DNA of 64,000 nt from Cohnella sp. OV330 (GCF_900112065.1 NZ_FOKE01000011.1:89219-153218), one strand, 5' to 3'. Positions 51,519-60,582 are shown, counted from the stretch's first letter. The notes: generated by a model from the letters alone, not told the origin. Made by a program: numbers and translations.

Positions 51519-51553
51519 AAGGACCCTCCTGTCGCAGGAGAGTCCTTTTTTAA
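51519..51553. terminator. Bidirectional terminator
   Basis: AAGGACCCTCCTG, loop TCG, CAGGAGAGTCCTT, T run. Between the convergent HxlR gene and the GNAT/LRR fusion gene. Confidence 0.9.
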
Positions 51554-51580
51554 TGCCCCTTGATCCGTGCTTGGATTCAA

Positions 51581-53200
51581 TCAGTATTGGCGCGCCGAAT
51601 CGAACCAGCGCCGGGCCATCTCCTCGGCGATCGGCCGGCCGATCAGATGATCCGACTGGCTAAGCTGCCACACGGCTTCGCCCAGATCCTCCCGTTCGGT
51701 GGTTTCGATCCCTTTTAGCGTATTGAACCGCGCGGCGAAGGCGGTAATAATCGATTCGGCCTCGGCTAAGCTGCGGGCCTGCGTTAGATTGGCCTGCGCA
51801 AGGTCATAAGCTTCGTTAGCCAGCTTGGCTAGGCGCTTGGACCATGACGAGAACGGTCGTCCGAACTCGGTCGTCCACCACTCGGGCTTGCGCAATTGGC
51901 TCACGGAAGCATGTCCGGTCCACGGACGGGTTTTGGCGCGTATTTTGATCTCCTGCCTCAGACGCTTGCCCGCGGCTTCCTCCACATTGTAGGCGATAAA
52001 GCTGTCCAGCGACGCCCACGCTTGCAAGGACGGCAAATCCTCCAGTTCCGGCATGAAGCGCAGCTCCAGGCTCGTCAATCGGTTATGCCGAGCCAACAAG
52101 TTCATGTCGCAGAAATTCCCCCATAGTCGGAGCGAGACGAGGTTCGGGAATCGGCTCAGACACGCAAGCGAGATGGGCTGTCCCAGCGGCGCGTTCTGCA
52201 GCGCCAAGCTAGGTACTTGATGCAGCTCGCCTAGGTCGGGGAATAAGAAGGGTGGATCGCTCCTGCGCCTGCCGGTGTGCGGCGCTATCGTCAGAGAAGC
52301 CGGCATGTCGCCGGTGGCCGAGAAGCGCGACAGATCGCCGGACACGCTCAGATGGTTAAGCCCCTTCGGAAGCTTCAGGGTTAGCCGCCCGCCGTAAGGC
52401 TCTATTTGGATATGCAGGCCGTTCAGTTTGGACCGGCTCGCATCCACCTCCATGTCTGCAGGCAGTAGGGGCGTCCACGTCATCTCTTCGATGGGACGTC
52501 TTTGCGCCCAGTCGAAGAAGCCCGCGTCGCTTCCTGCATAGTGCAGATATCGCGGCCAGGGAGAGCCCGCCGGCGTCGAGAAGGTATCGAATACGGTCCA
52601 ATCGATGCGCGCGTCGGGCGCGACGTGGAGATCCGCCTTCTTCCCCAAGTGCGACGGTCCGATCGATAGACTGCCTACGCCTCTCTCTAAGACAAGCGTG
52701 TGACTGCCCGGACCCGTCAAGTCGATGGAGTAACGGCCCTCTCCTCGGATCGAACCGGCAGGCGGTCGAGCATCGAGGCACATCCGCGGCACGGGTCCGC
52801 CTTCGGTCCCGGCAACCCCGACGACGACGAAGCCCGCCGATTCGTAAAAACCTAAAGCTAGCGGGTTGGCGGACACCTCGATGCGTAAGCCGCGACGCGC
52901 AATGTCGGCGACCAGCGCGCTCGCGACGCCTTGGCGCATCCAGTCGGGATCGGTGAACAGATCCTCGAGCTCGAGAAAGCCGTCGTCCGGACGCGCCGAG
53001 GCGAAGCCGACGACCCGCTCGCCGACGACGGCGACTCGCGCGAAGGGCAGCATCGCGTCGTCCCATACGAACCATTCGGGATGAGCGGCCATGAGATCGC
53101 TCCCGTCCTCATTGACGAGCGACGCGCGGAGAAATACGTCGCGCAGCGCATGGATATCCTCCGCGACCGCATTGCGAATGATCAAGTCAGCAGGCATCAT
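51581..53200 (-). CDS. GNAT acetyltransferase fused to leucine-rich-repeat-like region
   Basis: 539 residues, AGGGG upstream of two adjacent ATGs. Residues 1-145 are a GNAT domain (LEDLFTDPDWMRQGVASALVADIARRG, ALGFYESAGFVVVG). Residues about 155-410 contain irregular beta/LRR-type repeats (LPKGLNHLSVSGDLSRFSATG, LPSLALQNAPL, FPNLVSLRLWGNF, RLTSLELRFMPELEDLPSLQAW). Residues about 420-539 are helical (ASVSQLRKPEWW, ETTEREDLGEAVWQL) and resemble the tail of hypothetical LRR proteins of actinobacteria. The combination is unusual; function unknown. Could be an effector-like or self/non-self protein, but this is speculation. Confidence 0.75.
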   Translation of the reverse strand: MMPADLIIRNAVAEDIHALRDVFLRASLVNEDGSDLMAAHPEWFVWDDAMLPFARVAVVGERVVGFASARPDDGFLELEDLFTDPDWMRQGVASALVADIARRGLRIEVSANPLALGFYESAGFVVVGVAGTEGGPVPRMCLDARPPAGSIRGEGRYSIDLTGPGSHTLVLERGVGSLSIGPSHLGKKADLHVAPDARIDWTVFDTFSTPAGSPWPRYLHYAGSDAGFFDWAQRRPIEEMTWTPLLPADMEVDASRSKLNGLHIQIEPYGGRLTLKLPKGLNHLSVSGDLSRFSATGDMPASLTIAPHTGRRRSDPPFLFPDLGELHQVPSLALQNAPLGQPISLACLSRFPNLVSLRLWGNFCDMNLLARHNRLTSLELRFMPELEDLPSLQAWASLDSFIAYNVEEAAGKRLRQEIKIRAKTRPWTGHASVSQLRKPEWWTTEFGRPFSSWSKRLAKLANEAYDLAQANLTQARSLAEAESIITAFAARFNTLKGIETTEREDLGEAVWQLSQSDHLIGRPIAEEMARRWFDSARQY

Positions 53201-53339
53201 ATCGTTCCCCTAACATTTAAGTCTCTTTATACATCGGATCTCGGTGTCCTGCTCGACCGTGCTTTCGCTGTTTCAAATACCTTCCTTCCTTTTTACCATA
53301 TAACGCGATACCATGCCGATTCATGAAATAAATCGAAGC

Positions 53340-53424
53340 TTATGTTGTCGGCAACATAATTTATGTTGACGGCAACATATCTGCATGCTATCTTAAGTAC
53401 AGGAATATGTTGACGACCACATAA
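53340..53424. promoter_or_regulatory. Triple MarR operator and promoter
   Basis: TTATGTTGTCGGCAACATAA (53340-53359), TTATGTTGACGGCAACATAT (53361-53380) and ATATGTTGACGACCACATAA (53405-53424) share one dyad, the first a perfect match in its 8-bp arms. A promoter TTGACG (53366-53371)-17-TATCTT (53389-53394) lies within the array, so binding would block it. Spacings of 21 and 44 bp put all sites on one DNA face. Confidence 0.88.
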
Positions 53425-53441
53425 ATGGAGGAAAAACAAAT

Positions 53442-53912
53442 TTGAAGAACAGCGGCAACCATGACGATGCTATCGAGAATGAGATAAGCGCGGTCACCCG
53501 ATTTCCCGTCAGCTTCTCGATCTTCAGCCTTGCGCGCTCCCATCATCGCGTAGCGGGGCAGCTGCTTCGGGAAGCAGGCTTATATCCGGGACAGGAACTC
53601 GTACTGATGCAGCTGTGGCACCGAGACGGCCAATCTCAGAACAGCCTCTCCAGATCGCTGCGCCTCGACCATTCGACCATCGCCAAGTCCGTTCGTCGAC
53701 TGGAAGACGCGGGACTCGTCGCCTGCAGCCGCTCCGATGAGGATAAACGCGTCACCGTCGTATCGCTCACCCAGGCGGGGCGGGGCTACGAATCGAAAGT
53801 CAATCAAGCGTGGAGCAAGATCGACGAGATGACGATCGTGAATCTAAGCGATGAGGAACAAGCGCAATTCGTGGCGTTGGCCAAAAAAATCACGGCTGCG
53901 CTCGAGGATTAA
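53442..53912 (+). CDS. MarR family transcriptional regulator
   Basis: 156 residues from TTG at 53442 with GGAGG upstream. The winged helix is SQNSLSRSLRLDHSTIAKSVRRLEDAGLVACSRSDEDKRVTVVSLTQAG, a canonical MarR domain. Residues 1-40 and 120-156 form the dimer helices. It is first in an operon with a quinone-reductase-like gene and is preceded by three matching dyads, so it very likely represses both. Confidence 0.92.
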   Translation: MKNSGNHDDAIENEISAVTRFPVSFSIFSLARSHHRVAGQLLREAGLYPGQELVLMQLWHRDGQSQNSLSRSLRLDHSTIAKSVRRLEDAGLVACSRSDEDKRVTVVSLTQAGRGYESKVNQAWSKIDEMTIVNLSDEEQAQFVALAKKITAALED

Positions 53913-53939
53913 ACTACAAAATCAAGAGGAGAGATGAAC

Positions 53940-54878
53940 ATGTCTAACCAAACGATGCAAGCCATTCGGGTCCAGGAATACGGCGGTCCGGACGTTTTAA
54001 AGGTAGAAACGGTCGAGCGGCCGGAAGCGCAAGCGGACGAAGCGCTCGTTCGCATCGCGTACGCCGCGGTCATTCCGCTTGACTTCAAGATTCGCAACGG
54101 CTGGCTTCAAAGCGTTTTTCCCGTCACAATGCCCTACATTCCTGGATTCTACGCTTCAGGCGTGATCGAGGAGGTCGGAGCAGGCACGACGGACTTCAAG
54201 CCCGGCGACCGCGTATTCGGTATGATCAGAGGCGCTTATGCCGAATACGGCGTGGCAAAAGTCCAAGATCTGATGAAATTGCCCGAAGGCCTCGACTTCG
54301 AGGAGGCGGCGACGATTAAAGCAGGAGCGGAAGCCGCCTGGAAGGCGCTGTTCACGGAAGGCGAGCTCCAGCCCGGGCAAACGGTTCTCATTCATGCGGC
54401 GGCAGGCGGCGTCGGACAGTTTGCCGTTCAGCTGGCCAAGTGGAAGGGCGCGACCGTGGTCGCCACGGCTTCGACCGCTAACCTGGACTTCGTGAAGTCG
54501 CTCGGCGCGGATCAAGTCATCGATTATACGACGACCCGCTTCGAGGACGTCGTCAAGGAAGCGGACTTGGTCGTCGACTCGGTCGGCGGAGAGACGGAGA
54601 CCAGGTCCTGGTCCGTGCTGAAAAAAGGCGGCATCTTCGTCTCCCTGACGCAGGATCCATCCGAGGAAAACGCCCGGAAGCATGGCGTCTCCACAAAATT
54701 CAACACCAAGTTCCCTACCCGCGAGGACTTGCAGCGCTTAATGGACCTGATGGCCGAAGACACGATTAAGGCGGAGATCGATTCCGTCTTCCCGTTAAGC
54801 CAGGCGAATCAGGCGCTGGAGAAAAGCGAAGCCAGACATGGACGGGGAAGAATTTTGCTGAAAGCCGGCGCCGTCTAA
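53940..54878 (+). CDS. NADP-dependent quinone/zinc-free alcohol dehydrogenase (MDR)
   Basis: 312 residues; ATG at 53940 is favoured over 53934 by spacing from GAGGAGAG. Groes-like N-domain (EALVRIAYAAVIPLDFKIRNG, PGFYASGVIEEVGAG) and cofactor domain HAAAGGVGQFAVQLAKWKGATVVATAS. No zinc-ligand Cys cluster, so it belongs to the quinone oxidoreductase (QOR/CurA-type) branch that reduces enones or quinones with NADPH. Downstream of the MarR gene by 27 nt; a stress response to reactive carbonyls or quinones is plausible. Confidence 0.9.
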   Translation: MSNQTMQAIRVQEYGGPDVLKVETVERPEAQADEALVRIAYAAVIPLDFKIRNGWLQSVFPVTMPYIPGFYASGVIEEVGAGTTDFKPGDRVFGMIRGAYAEYGVAKVQDLMKLPEGLDFEEAATIKAGAEAAWKALFTEGELQPGQTVLIHAAAGGVGQFAVQLAKWKGATVVATASTANLDFVKSLGADQVIDYTTTRFEDVVKEADLVVDSVGGETETRSWSVLKKGGIFVSLTQDPSEENARKHGVSTKFNTKFPTREDLQRLMDLMAEDTIKAEIDSVFPLSQANQALEKSEARHGRGRILLKAGAV

Positions 54879-54885
54879 CCGAGAA

Positions 54886-54927
54886 GCAACACGCAAGCGA
54901 ATCTCGCTGCTGCGTGTTGTTTTTTAT
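54886..54927. terminator. Bidirectional terminator
   Basis: CAACACGCA..AGCGA pairs with TCGCT..TGCGTGTTG, followed by six T. Confidence 0.9.
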
Positions 54928-54929
54928 TC

Positions 54930-55823
54930 TTATACGGCCGGCTCCGGCACGAGCACGTCGATATGACGCGGCAAAATGTCGAGCGCAAGCGGCAGCGGCG
55001 GCCCTGCCTCGCCGTCCACGTTCGTGCCGACGGGGTTCGGAGAGCTCACGGACACGCTTTTGGCCGTGAAGTAGACCACGTCCTTATGATCCTGCAGATG
55101 GCCCCGCAGCAGCGACAGGCCCGCCGTAACCGTTCGGATGAAGCCCATATCCTTGACGATGAAGCCGTGGATGAGGCCGTCGTCGACGGCGGCGTCCGGC
55201 GCCAGCCGCTCGAAGCCGCCCACCGAGTTCGTCAGCGCGGCGATGAAGAGCGGCGACTCTCCCTCCCAGACCGCTCCGTCGTATCGGATGACGAGCGGAT
55301 GCCCGGCGCGGCCCAGCAGATCCTTCGCGCCTTCCTTGAAGTAGGCCAGCGCGCCGAAGCGGGATTTGTCCTCCGACGTGACGGCCGACAGCGTCTCGGC
55401 GAGCGGGCCGGCGGCCACGACATTGGCGAACAGCCGCCCGTTCAACCGGCCGACGTCGACCCGGCGCGTCCTGGACGACGCGAGCGCGGCGATCGCGGCC
55501 TCCGGATCTAGCGGGATATGCAGCGCGCGGGCGAAGTCGTTCACCGTGCCGAGCGGGACGATGCCGAGCCGCGGCCGGTGCGCCTGCTTCTCGAATCCGT
55601 TGATCGTCTCGTGCAGCGTGCCGTCCCCGCCGATGGACACGACCAGCTCGCACCCTGTCTCGCATGCCTCCGCACAGAAGCGGGTCGCGTCGCGCTCCGC
55701 CTCCGTCTCCTTCACCAGCACCTCGTAGCCCTGGGCGCGCAGCAGCCCGGCGGCGTTCTCCACGAAGGAAGGCGCTTCTTCCTTCCCCGACGAAGGATTC
55801 ATGATAATGGTCGCCTGCTTCAT
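54930..55823 (-). CDS. Diacylglycerol kinase catalytic-domain protein (YegS/BmrU-like)
   Basis: 297 residues from ATG at 55823, GGGGAG upstream. IIMNPSSGKEEA, VVSIGGDGTLHETINGF (GGDGT ATP loop) and PLGTVNDFARAL are the lipid kinase signatures; GFERLAPDAAVDDGLIHGFIV and DGE near the end complete the fold. Phosphorylates diacylglycerol or a similar lipid at the membrane. Single gene. Confidence 0.92.
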   Translation of the reverse strand: MKQATIIMNPSSGKEEAPSFVENAAGLLRAQGYEVLVKETEAERDATRFCAEACETGCELVVSIGGDGTLHETINGFEKQAHRPRLGIVPLGTVNDFARALHIPLDPEAAIAALASSRTRRVDVGRLNGRLFANVVAAGPLAETLSAVTSEDKSRFGALAYFKEGAKDLLGRAGHPLVIRYDGAVWEGESPLFIAALTNSVGGFERLAPDAAVDDGLIHGFIVKDMGFIRTVTAGLSLLRGHLQDHKDVVYFTAKSVSVSSPNPVGTNVDGEAGPPLPLALDILPRHIDVLVPEPAV

Positions 55824-55971
55824 AAGCTCGTTCTCCCCTTTTCGATGACGCATGCCATACTTCTTCCGTATTTACCCGATCTCGAAGGGTCCATAAGCGA
55901 TCGGTCGCCGCCCGCCAGGGGGAGACGCTCTCCGCTTTTCCTACTTCATCCAGAATCTAACAAGAAATAAA

Positions 55972-56001
55972 TTGACAAAAAACTTTAAGCGTCGTCATAA
56001 T
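55972..56001 (+). promoter_or_regulatory. Promoter of GGDEF-EAL operon
   Basis: TTGACA (55972-55977), 18-bp spacer, CATAAT (55996-56001), leaving a leader of about 78 nt. Confidence 0.7.
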
Positions 56002-56085
56002 GAAAATAGAATCGATAAATATCGGGGATTCTCTTCATTTAAGCAAATTTTATTGCAATTTTCTTGGTAGAGTAGGGGGATTGCT

Positions 56086-58332
56086 TTGACGAAAGTATCC
56101 TTGATCTCGGAATCTAAAAAGAGATGTGAAAAACTAGGTATTGATCCACGGGGAATGCCCACCTTTACTAACTTTTTATCGGAAGTCGATTTGAATCTAA
56201 AACGGGCCGAGTACGAAGAAATACTGTCCGTTATCGACTTTTTTGTCCATAGAATGTTAGAGCTCATGAAAGGGCTTCCACTTCTGATCCTTATTTCCGA
56301 CGAGAACGGCTGCATTCTGGAAATGGCCGGGGATGAAGCGATCAAGAACGTGGTTCAGCAATCGGGCATTAAAGTCGGCCTCGTCTTCAACGAACACGAA
56401 GCGGGAACCAACAGCATTAATCTCGTTTTGGATCATCTTCAGCCCATCCAGCTTGTCGGCGACGAACATTATTATGAATTTTTAGGGTCCTCCGCCTGCT
56501 ATTCCGTACCCTTCCAATATACAGACATCTCTAATTTGCTCGGCACCATCACGATCATGACGACGATCGATCAGCATAACCCCTTTTTACTGGCGATGCT
56601 ATGCACGGTCGTAGATTCGATTGAAAGAGAACTGCTGCTGAAAAAGCAAAATAGGCGTTTGCATATATTGAACCAGGTGGTCATCGAGACCACAAGAAAC
56701 GGCATCATCATCACGGACCGGGACGGGAACATCACCGAGTTCAACGAGTTTGCCGAGATTTTAACCGGTTCCAAGAAGCAGGACGTCATCAACGGGCCTA
56801 TTCCGGATGCCAAAATAAACGACTTCATTAAAGAGGTCCTTCTAACCGGAAAAGACTACGAAGATATGGAATTCATGCTGTGTCCGCAGACGGGACAAGG
56901 CAATCTGGTCTGCCTGTTCGACGCCTTCCCTATTCTCGACGAGAATATGCAGGTCATGGGTGCATTTGCCCAGTTTAGAGACATTACGGAGCGCTATCAT
57001 ACGGAAAAGCAAATCAATTATTTAGCCTACCATGACGATTTGACCGGTTTGCCGAACCGGAGATTTTTCACCGGGCATATCGACGAATTGCTGAAAAACG
57101 GCGTGAACGAAGACAGCGTCTTTGCCGTCATGTTTCTCGATCTGGACAGCTTCAAGAAGATTAATGACACGTTGGGCCATAACAACGGGGACGCGTTGTT
57201 AAAGCTCGTTGCCGAGCGTCTGAAAACTTGCTGCCACGCATCGGATCAACTGGTGTCCAGGATGGGCGGGGACGAGTTCACGATCCTCTTGCAGGATATT
57301 ACCGACCATACGGAAGCCATTCGCGTTGCGGAGCAAATCATCAAAGCATTCGAGAGACCCTTTGCGGTGGACGGCTACGAGTTCTACATCACGGCCAGCA
57401 TCGGCATTGCCTTCTATCCGCAGGACGGGACGAATGTCGAGATGCTGATGAAAAACGCCGACATCGCCCTTTACCGGATGAAGGACGACGGAAAAAACAA
57501 CTATAACGTGTTCAAGCCTAACCCGAACAGCGGCGGCATCGAGCGGCTGACCTTGGAGAATTCGATCCGCAAAGCGTTGCAACTGAATGAATTCGTGTTA
57601 TATTACCAGCCCCAAATCGACATTCTGACAGGGGATATCATCGGTACCGAAGCGCTCGTTCGCTGGAATCACCCGACGCTCGGCTTGATCCCGCCGGCTA
57701 AGTTCATCCCGATCGCCGAAGAAACGGGACTCATCGTCCCGCTTGGGGAATGGGTGCTGAAAACCGCCTGTCTTCAAAATCAAGTATGGAGAGACAAAGG
57801 ATTTGCGCCTATGAGCGTATCGGTCAATCTCTCTACTCGCCAATTTTCAAAGCATGATTTGGTCGAGACCATCGAAGAGATCTTGCTCGAGACCCGCATG
57901 GATCCCCAATACCTGGAGCTCGAGATTACCGAATCGATGACGATGAACGTGGATGTCGCGATCGAGGTGCTCGGAAAGCTGAAGGAGCTCGGCATCCATC
58001 TTTGCATCGACGACTTCGGGACGGGCTATAGCAACCTTTACTATTTAAAATTGTTTTCGATCGACCGGCTGAAGATCGACCGATCCTTTGTCAGGGACAT
58101 CATGACGGATTCGAATGACGCGGACATCGTAGCTACGATCATCGCGATGGCCTATAAGCTGGGGATCGACGCGATCGCAGAAGGCGTAGAAACCAAGGAT
58201 CAGCTCGATTTCCTGCGCAGCCAGAATTGTCATGAAGTACAAGGTTTCTATTATCACCAACCTTTACCTGCCGAACAACTCGAGCAACTGTTGATGAAAA
58301 CGGCGGAAATCAAAACCAACTCGCAAAGGTGA
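56086..58332 (+). CDS. GAF-PAS-GGDEF-EAL cyclic-di-GMP protein
   Basis: 748 residues from TTG at 56086 (AGGGGGA upstream). Residues about 55-185 form a GAF-type sensor of the kind found in AcoR-like activators (ISDENGCILEMAGD, GTNSINLVLDHLQPIQLVGDEHY, GTITIMTT). Residues about 195-310 are a PAS domain. The GGDEF domain (about 320-475) keeps MGGDEF but lacks an RxxD inhibitory site. The EAL domain (about 490-735) keeps TEALVRW, EITES, DDFGTGYS and EGVE, so both synthesis and hydrolysis are possible. It is the first gene of a three-gene operon whose next genes are metabolic enzymes only 4 nt away. Confidence 0.92.
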   Translation: MTKVSLISESKKRCEKLGIDPRGMPTFTNFLSEVDLNLKRAEYEEILSVIDFFVHRMLELMKGLPLLILISDENGCILEMAGDEAIKNVVQQSGIKVGLVFNEHEAGTNSINLVLDHLQPIQLVGDEHYYEFLGSSACYSVPFQYTDISNLLGTITIMTTIDQHNPFLLAMLCTVVDSIERELLLKKQNRRLHILNQVVIETTRNGIIITDRDGNITEFNEFAEILTGSKKQDVINGPIPDAKINDFIKEVLLTGKDYEDMEFMLCPQTGQGNLVCLFDAFPILDENMQVMGAFAQFRDITERYHTEKQINYLAYHDDLTGLPNRRFFTGHIDELLKNGVNEDSVFAVMFLDLDSFKKINDTLGHNNGDALLKLVAERLKTCCHASDQLVSRMGGDEFTILLQDITDHTEAIRVAEQIIKAFERPFAVDGYEFYITASIGIAFYPQDGTNVEMLMKNADIALYRMKDDGKNNYNVFKPNPNSGGIERLTLENSIRKALQLNEFVLYYQPQIDILTGDIIGTEALVRWNHPTLGLIPPAKFIPIAEETGLIVPLGEWVLKTACLQNQVWRDKGFAPMSVSVNLSTRQFSKHDLVETIEEILLETRMDPQYLELEITESMTMNVDVAIEVLGKLKELGIHLCIDDFGTGYSNLYYLKLFSIDRLKIDRSFVRDIMTDSNDADIVATIIAMAYKLGIDAIAEGVETKDQLDFLRSQNCHEVQGFYYHQPLPAEQLEQLLMKTAEIKTNSQR

Positions 58333-58336
58333 TTCG

Positions 58337-59983
58337 ATGAAAAAGAGAGTGTATACCCTGTTGGTCGAGCATTTTAAAAATTGGGGAATTACTCACGTAT
58401 TCGGCATCCCTGGAAAGTCCATTTCCCCGCTGATGCTGGAGCTCGAGAGCTATGGCATTGAATACGTGCTGGGGCGTCACGAGGCCGGCAGCGGATTTGA
58501 AGCGTCGGGCTATGCGCTGGCGAAAAAAACGATGGGGATCGCGATCGGCACTTCCGGACCGGGAGGCACGAATCTGATCACGGCAGCGGGGCAGGCCAAA
58601 GAGTTCCAGTTGCCTGTATTGTTCATCACCGGACAGCCGTCGATGCAGGAGACCGGACGCGCTTTGAGTCAAGACTCAAGCCAATTCGGGGCGGATTTGG
58701 TTAAGATGTTCGAGCCCGTCACCTTGTTCAGCGCCCGTATCGAGCGGGGGGATCTTCTTTACCTGTACTTGAAGCATGCTTTGGAAAAAGCCTACACGGG
58801 CGAAAAGGGTCCCGTTCATCTTTGCATCCCGTTCGATGTGCTGATGGAAGAAGTGGAGTCCTTCTACCTGCCTTTGCCGGACCACATTTCCCCTGTCGTA
58901 TCGCGCGATATCGATAAAGCCGTAGCGCTGATCAACGATGCCAAAAGACCGGTCCTCTTCTTGGGCAAAGGCGCCGTCATGTCGGATACCTATCCCCAAT
59001 TGCGGACGATTGCCGAGCACTGGGGCATTCCCGTCATGACCACGCCTGGCGGAAAAGGGGCATTTCCCACCAATCATCCCTTATACTTGGGCGGGTATGG
59101 TCTCGGCGGTTCCAAATACGCAACGGAATACATGAAGTCCGGCATTGACCTGATGATCGTCGTCGGCAGCAAATTGTGCGACATGTCGTTATCCGGATTT
59201 ACGGCCGACATGGAGCCTGAAAAGGTTTTGCAGTTTGAGTATGACCTTAAATTCGCCGGCAAAACCATTCAAGTGCCGACGCAATTGATCCTTGGCGATA
59301 TTCACTCCAACCTCACGCAACTCATTTTGCAAAGCGGAGCGGCGACCAAGGAGCACGAAGCGTTTGCATTCCGGGCAGAAGCGGCAGCCGCGGCGACCTC
59401 CGGCACGGAATCCGCGTTATCGGCGGGAACGGCGTTCAGGAGCTTGCGGTCCGTGCTTCCGAAGGACGCGGTCCTATTCGGGGATGCAGGGAGCCACTCC
59501 TTCCATGCCGTGCAAAATTTCGAAATTATCGAGCCCGGGACCTTCTTCTTCGATGAAGTGTTCATCGCCATGGGCGCGGCCATCGGCTATTCGATCGGGG
59601 CCAAGATCGCCATGCCCGACCGGCCTGTCGTCTGCGTGACCGGCGACGGCTGCATCATGATGCACGGCACCGAGATCTCGACGGCCGTTAACCATGGGAT
59701 TCCGGTCATTTTCTTCGTACTGAATAACGGCCGTCTGGATATGGTGGAGAAGGGAATGTCCTATAACACGGGGCGCTCCGTCGGCGCCGTCTATGAGCGG
59801 CCGCTGGATGTCAGCTTGTTCGCCCAATCCATGGGCGCATTGGCATACCGCTGCGAAACAGGGACGGAAGTCGAGCGCGCGGTTCAGTCCGCCTTGCAGT
59901 CCAATACGGCAACGGTCATCGAGGTCATGGTGGATCCGCAAGAAATCCCGCCGATTCTGACCAGGCTGCTTAGCTTAGATTAA
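58337..59983 (+). CDS. Thiamine-diphosphate-dependent enzyme (acetolactate-synthase-like)
   Basis: 548 residues. N-terminal PYR domain with the catalytic Glu in GRHEAGSGFEASGYA, central TPP_M domain (about 195-330), and C-terminal PP domain with the TPP/Mg motif GDGCIMMHGTEISTAVNHGIPVIFFVLNN. Similar to acetolactate synthase, benzoylformate decarboxylase and glyoxylate carboligase; I cannot choose among them. AAAGGTG lies upstream. Four nt after the GGDEF-EAL gene, so cotranslated. Confidence 0.88.
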   Translation: MKKRVYTLLVEHFKNWGITHVFGIPGKSISPLMLELESYGIEYVLGRHEAGSGFEASGYALAKKTMGIAIGTSGPGGTNLITAAGQAKEFQLPVLFITGQPSMQETGRALSQDSSQFGADLVKMFEPVTLFSARIERGDLLYLYLKHALEKAYTGEKGPVHLCIPFDVLMEEVESFYLPLPDHISPVVSRDIDKAVALINDAKRPVLFLGKGAVMSDTYPQLRTIAEHWGIPVMTTPGGKGAFPTNHPLYLGGYGLGGSKYATEYMKSGIDLMIVVGSKLCDMSLSGFTADMEPEKVLQFEYDLKFAGKTIQVPTQLILGDIHSNLTQLILQSGAATKEHEAFAFRAEAAAAATSGTESALSAGTAFRSLRSVLPKDAVLFGDAGSHSFHAVQNFEIIEPGTFFFDEVFIAMGAAIGYSIGAKIAMPDRPVVCVTGDGCIMMHGTEISTAVNHGIPVIFFVLNNGRLDMVEKGMSYNTGRSVGAVYERPLDVSLFAQSMGALAYRCETGTEVERAVQSALQSNTATVIEVMVDPQEIPPILTRLLSLD

Positions 59984-60001
59984 AGCTTACGGAGGACGCA
60001 T

Positions 60002-60394
60002 ATGGACACGAACCGTTACGATAAAGGAATCGAAGTTTTAAAAAAGATGGTCAGCGAAGAGACGTTGAACGCCACGGTTAAAAGAATGGAACAATTCAGT
60101 CCGGATATGGCCAAGCTGATCGTCGAGTTCCCTTACGGCTCGCTATATTCCCGGCCAGGTCTGGATTTAAAGCAAAGAAGCCTGCTTACCATTGCGGCTA
60201 TGCTTGCTTCAGGCGCGGCGGCTCAACTCGATTTCCATATTCAAGGGGCCCTGAATGTCGGCCTTACGCCCGACGAGATTGTAGAGGCCGTCATGCACTG
60301 CGTCTCTTATGCGGGCTTCCCCAAGACGCTGGATGCCATGTTCGTGGTCATGAAGGTGTTTAACGAGCAGGGAATTACATACGGAGAAGGATGA
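60002..60394 (+). CDS. Carboxymuconolactone decarboxylase family protein
   Basis: 130 residues, all-helical. LDLKQRSLLTIAAMLASGAAAQLDFHIQGALNVGLTPDEIVEAVMHCVSYAGFP is the CMD signature. The Cys-x-x-Cys of AhpD peroxidases is missing (only one Cys), so it is closer to the decarboxylase or lactonase branch. Downstream of the TPP enzyme gene by 18 nt; they may act in one pathway. A short terminator follows. Confidence 0.88.
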   Translation: MDTNRYDKGIEVLKKMVSEETLNATVKRMEQFSPDMAKLIVEFPYGSLYSRPGLDLKQRSLLTIAAMLASGAAAQLDFHIQGALNVGLTPDEIVEAVMHCVSYAGFPKTLDAMFVVMKVFNEQGITYGEG

Positions 60395-60418
60395 CGCTTA
60401 GGCGTCATTCTTTTTTTG
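60391..60418 (+). terminator. Operon terminator
   Basis: ATGACGC, loop TTAG, GCGTCAT, then C and seven T; it overlaps the CMD stop codon. Confidence 0.85.
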
Positions 60419-60447
60419 TTGCCACGCGAGCGCTAACGATTTATACT
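60419..60447 (+). promoter_or_regulatory. Promoter of riboswitch-EamA transcript
   Basis: TTGCCA (60419-60424), 17-bp spacer, TATACT (60442-60447). The predicted start near 60454 lies immediately before the aptamer. Confidence 0.8.
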
Positions 60448-60455
60448 AGATTCCA

Positions 60456-60582
60456 TTCGTATAACCTCGCAGGCAGATGCAAGACACAGGGCGAGGGTTT
60501 CTACAGGAGCCTTAACTTCCTAACTACGAAGCCAGGAGACAAGCTTACCGCTTGTTTCAGGCGACGGGGTTAGGATTTTTTG
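60456..60582 (+). promoter_or_regulatory. Purine (guanine-type) riboswitch variant with overlapping terminator
   Basis: The core closely matches the purine aptamer: P1 TTCGT/ACGAA (60456-60460/60526-60530), J1/2 ATAA, P2 CCTCGC/GCGAGG (60465-60470/60491-60496), J2/3 GTTTCTAC (60497-60504), P3 AGGAG/CTTCCT with L3 CCTTAA, J3/1 AACTAC. The specificity base (60524) is C, as in guanine riboswitches. L2 is 20 nt instead of about 7, still with GG that could meet CC of L3. TCCTAAC (60518-60524) can instead pair with GTTAGGA (60569-60575) before six T, forming a terminator that excludes the aptamer. Ligand binding should therefore turn the gene on, as in pbuE. Confidence 0.78.

Noticed and set aside
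60391..60573. Plus-strand ORF of 60 codons after the CMD gene
   Set aside because: It runs through a terminator and the riboswitch aptamer and has no ribosome site; structured RNA explains the sequence.
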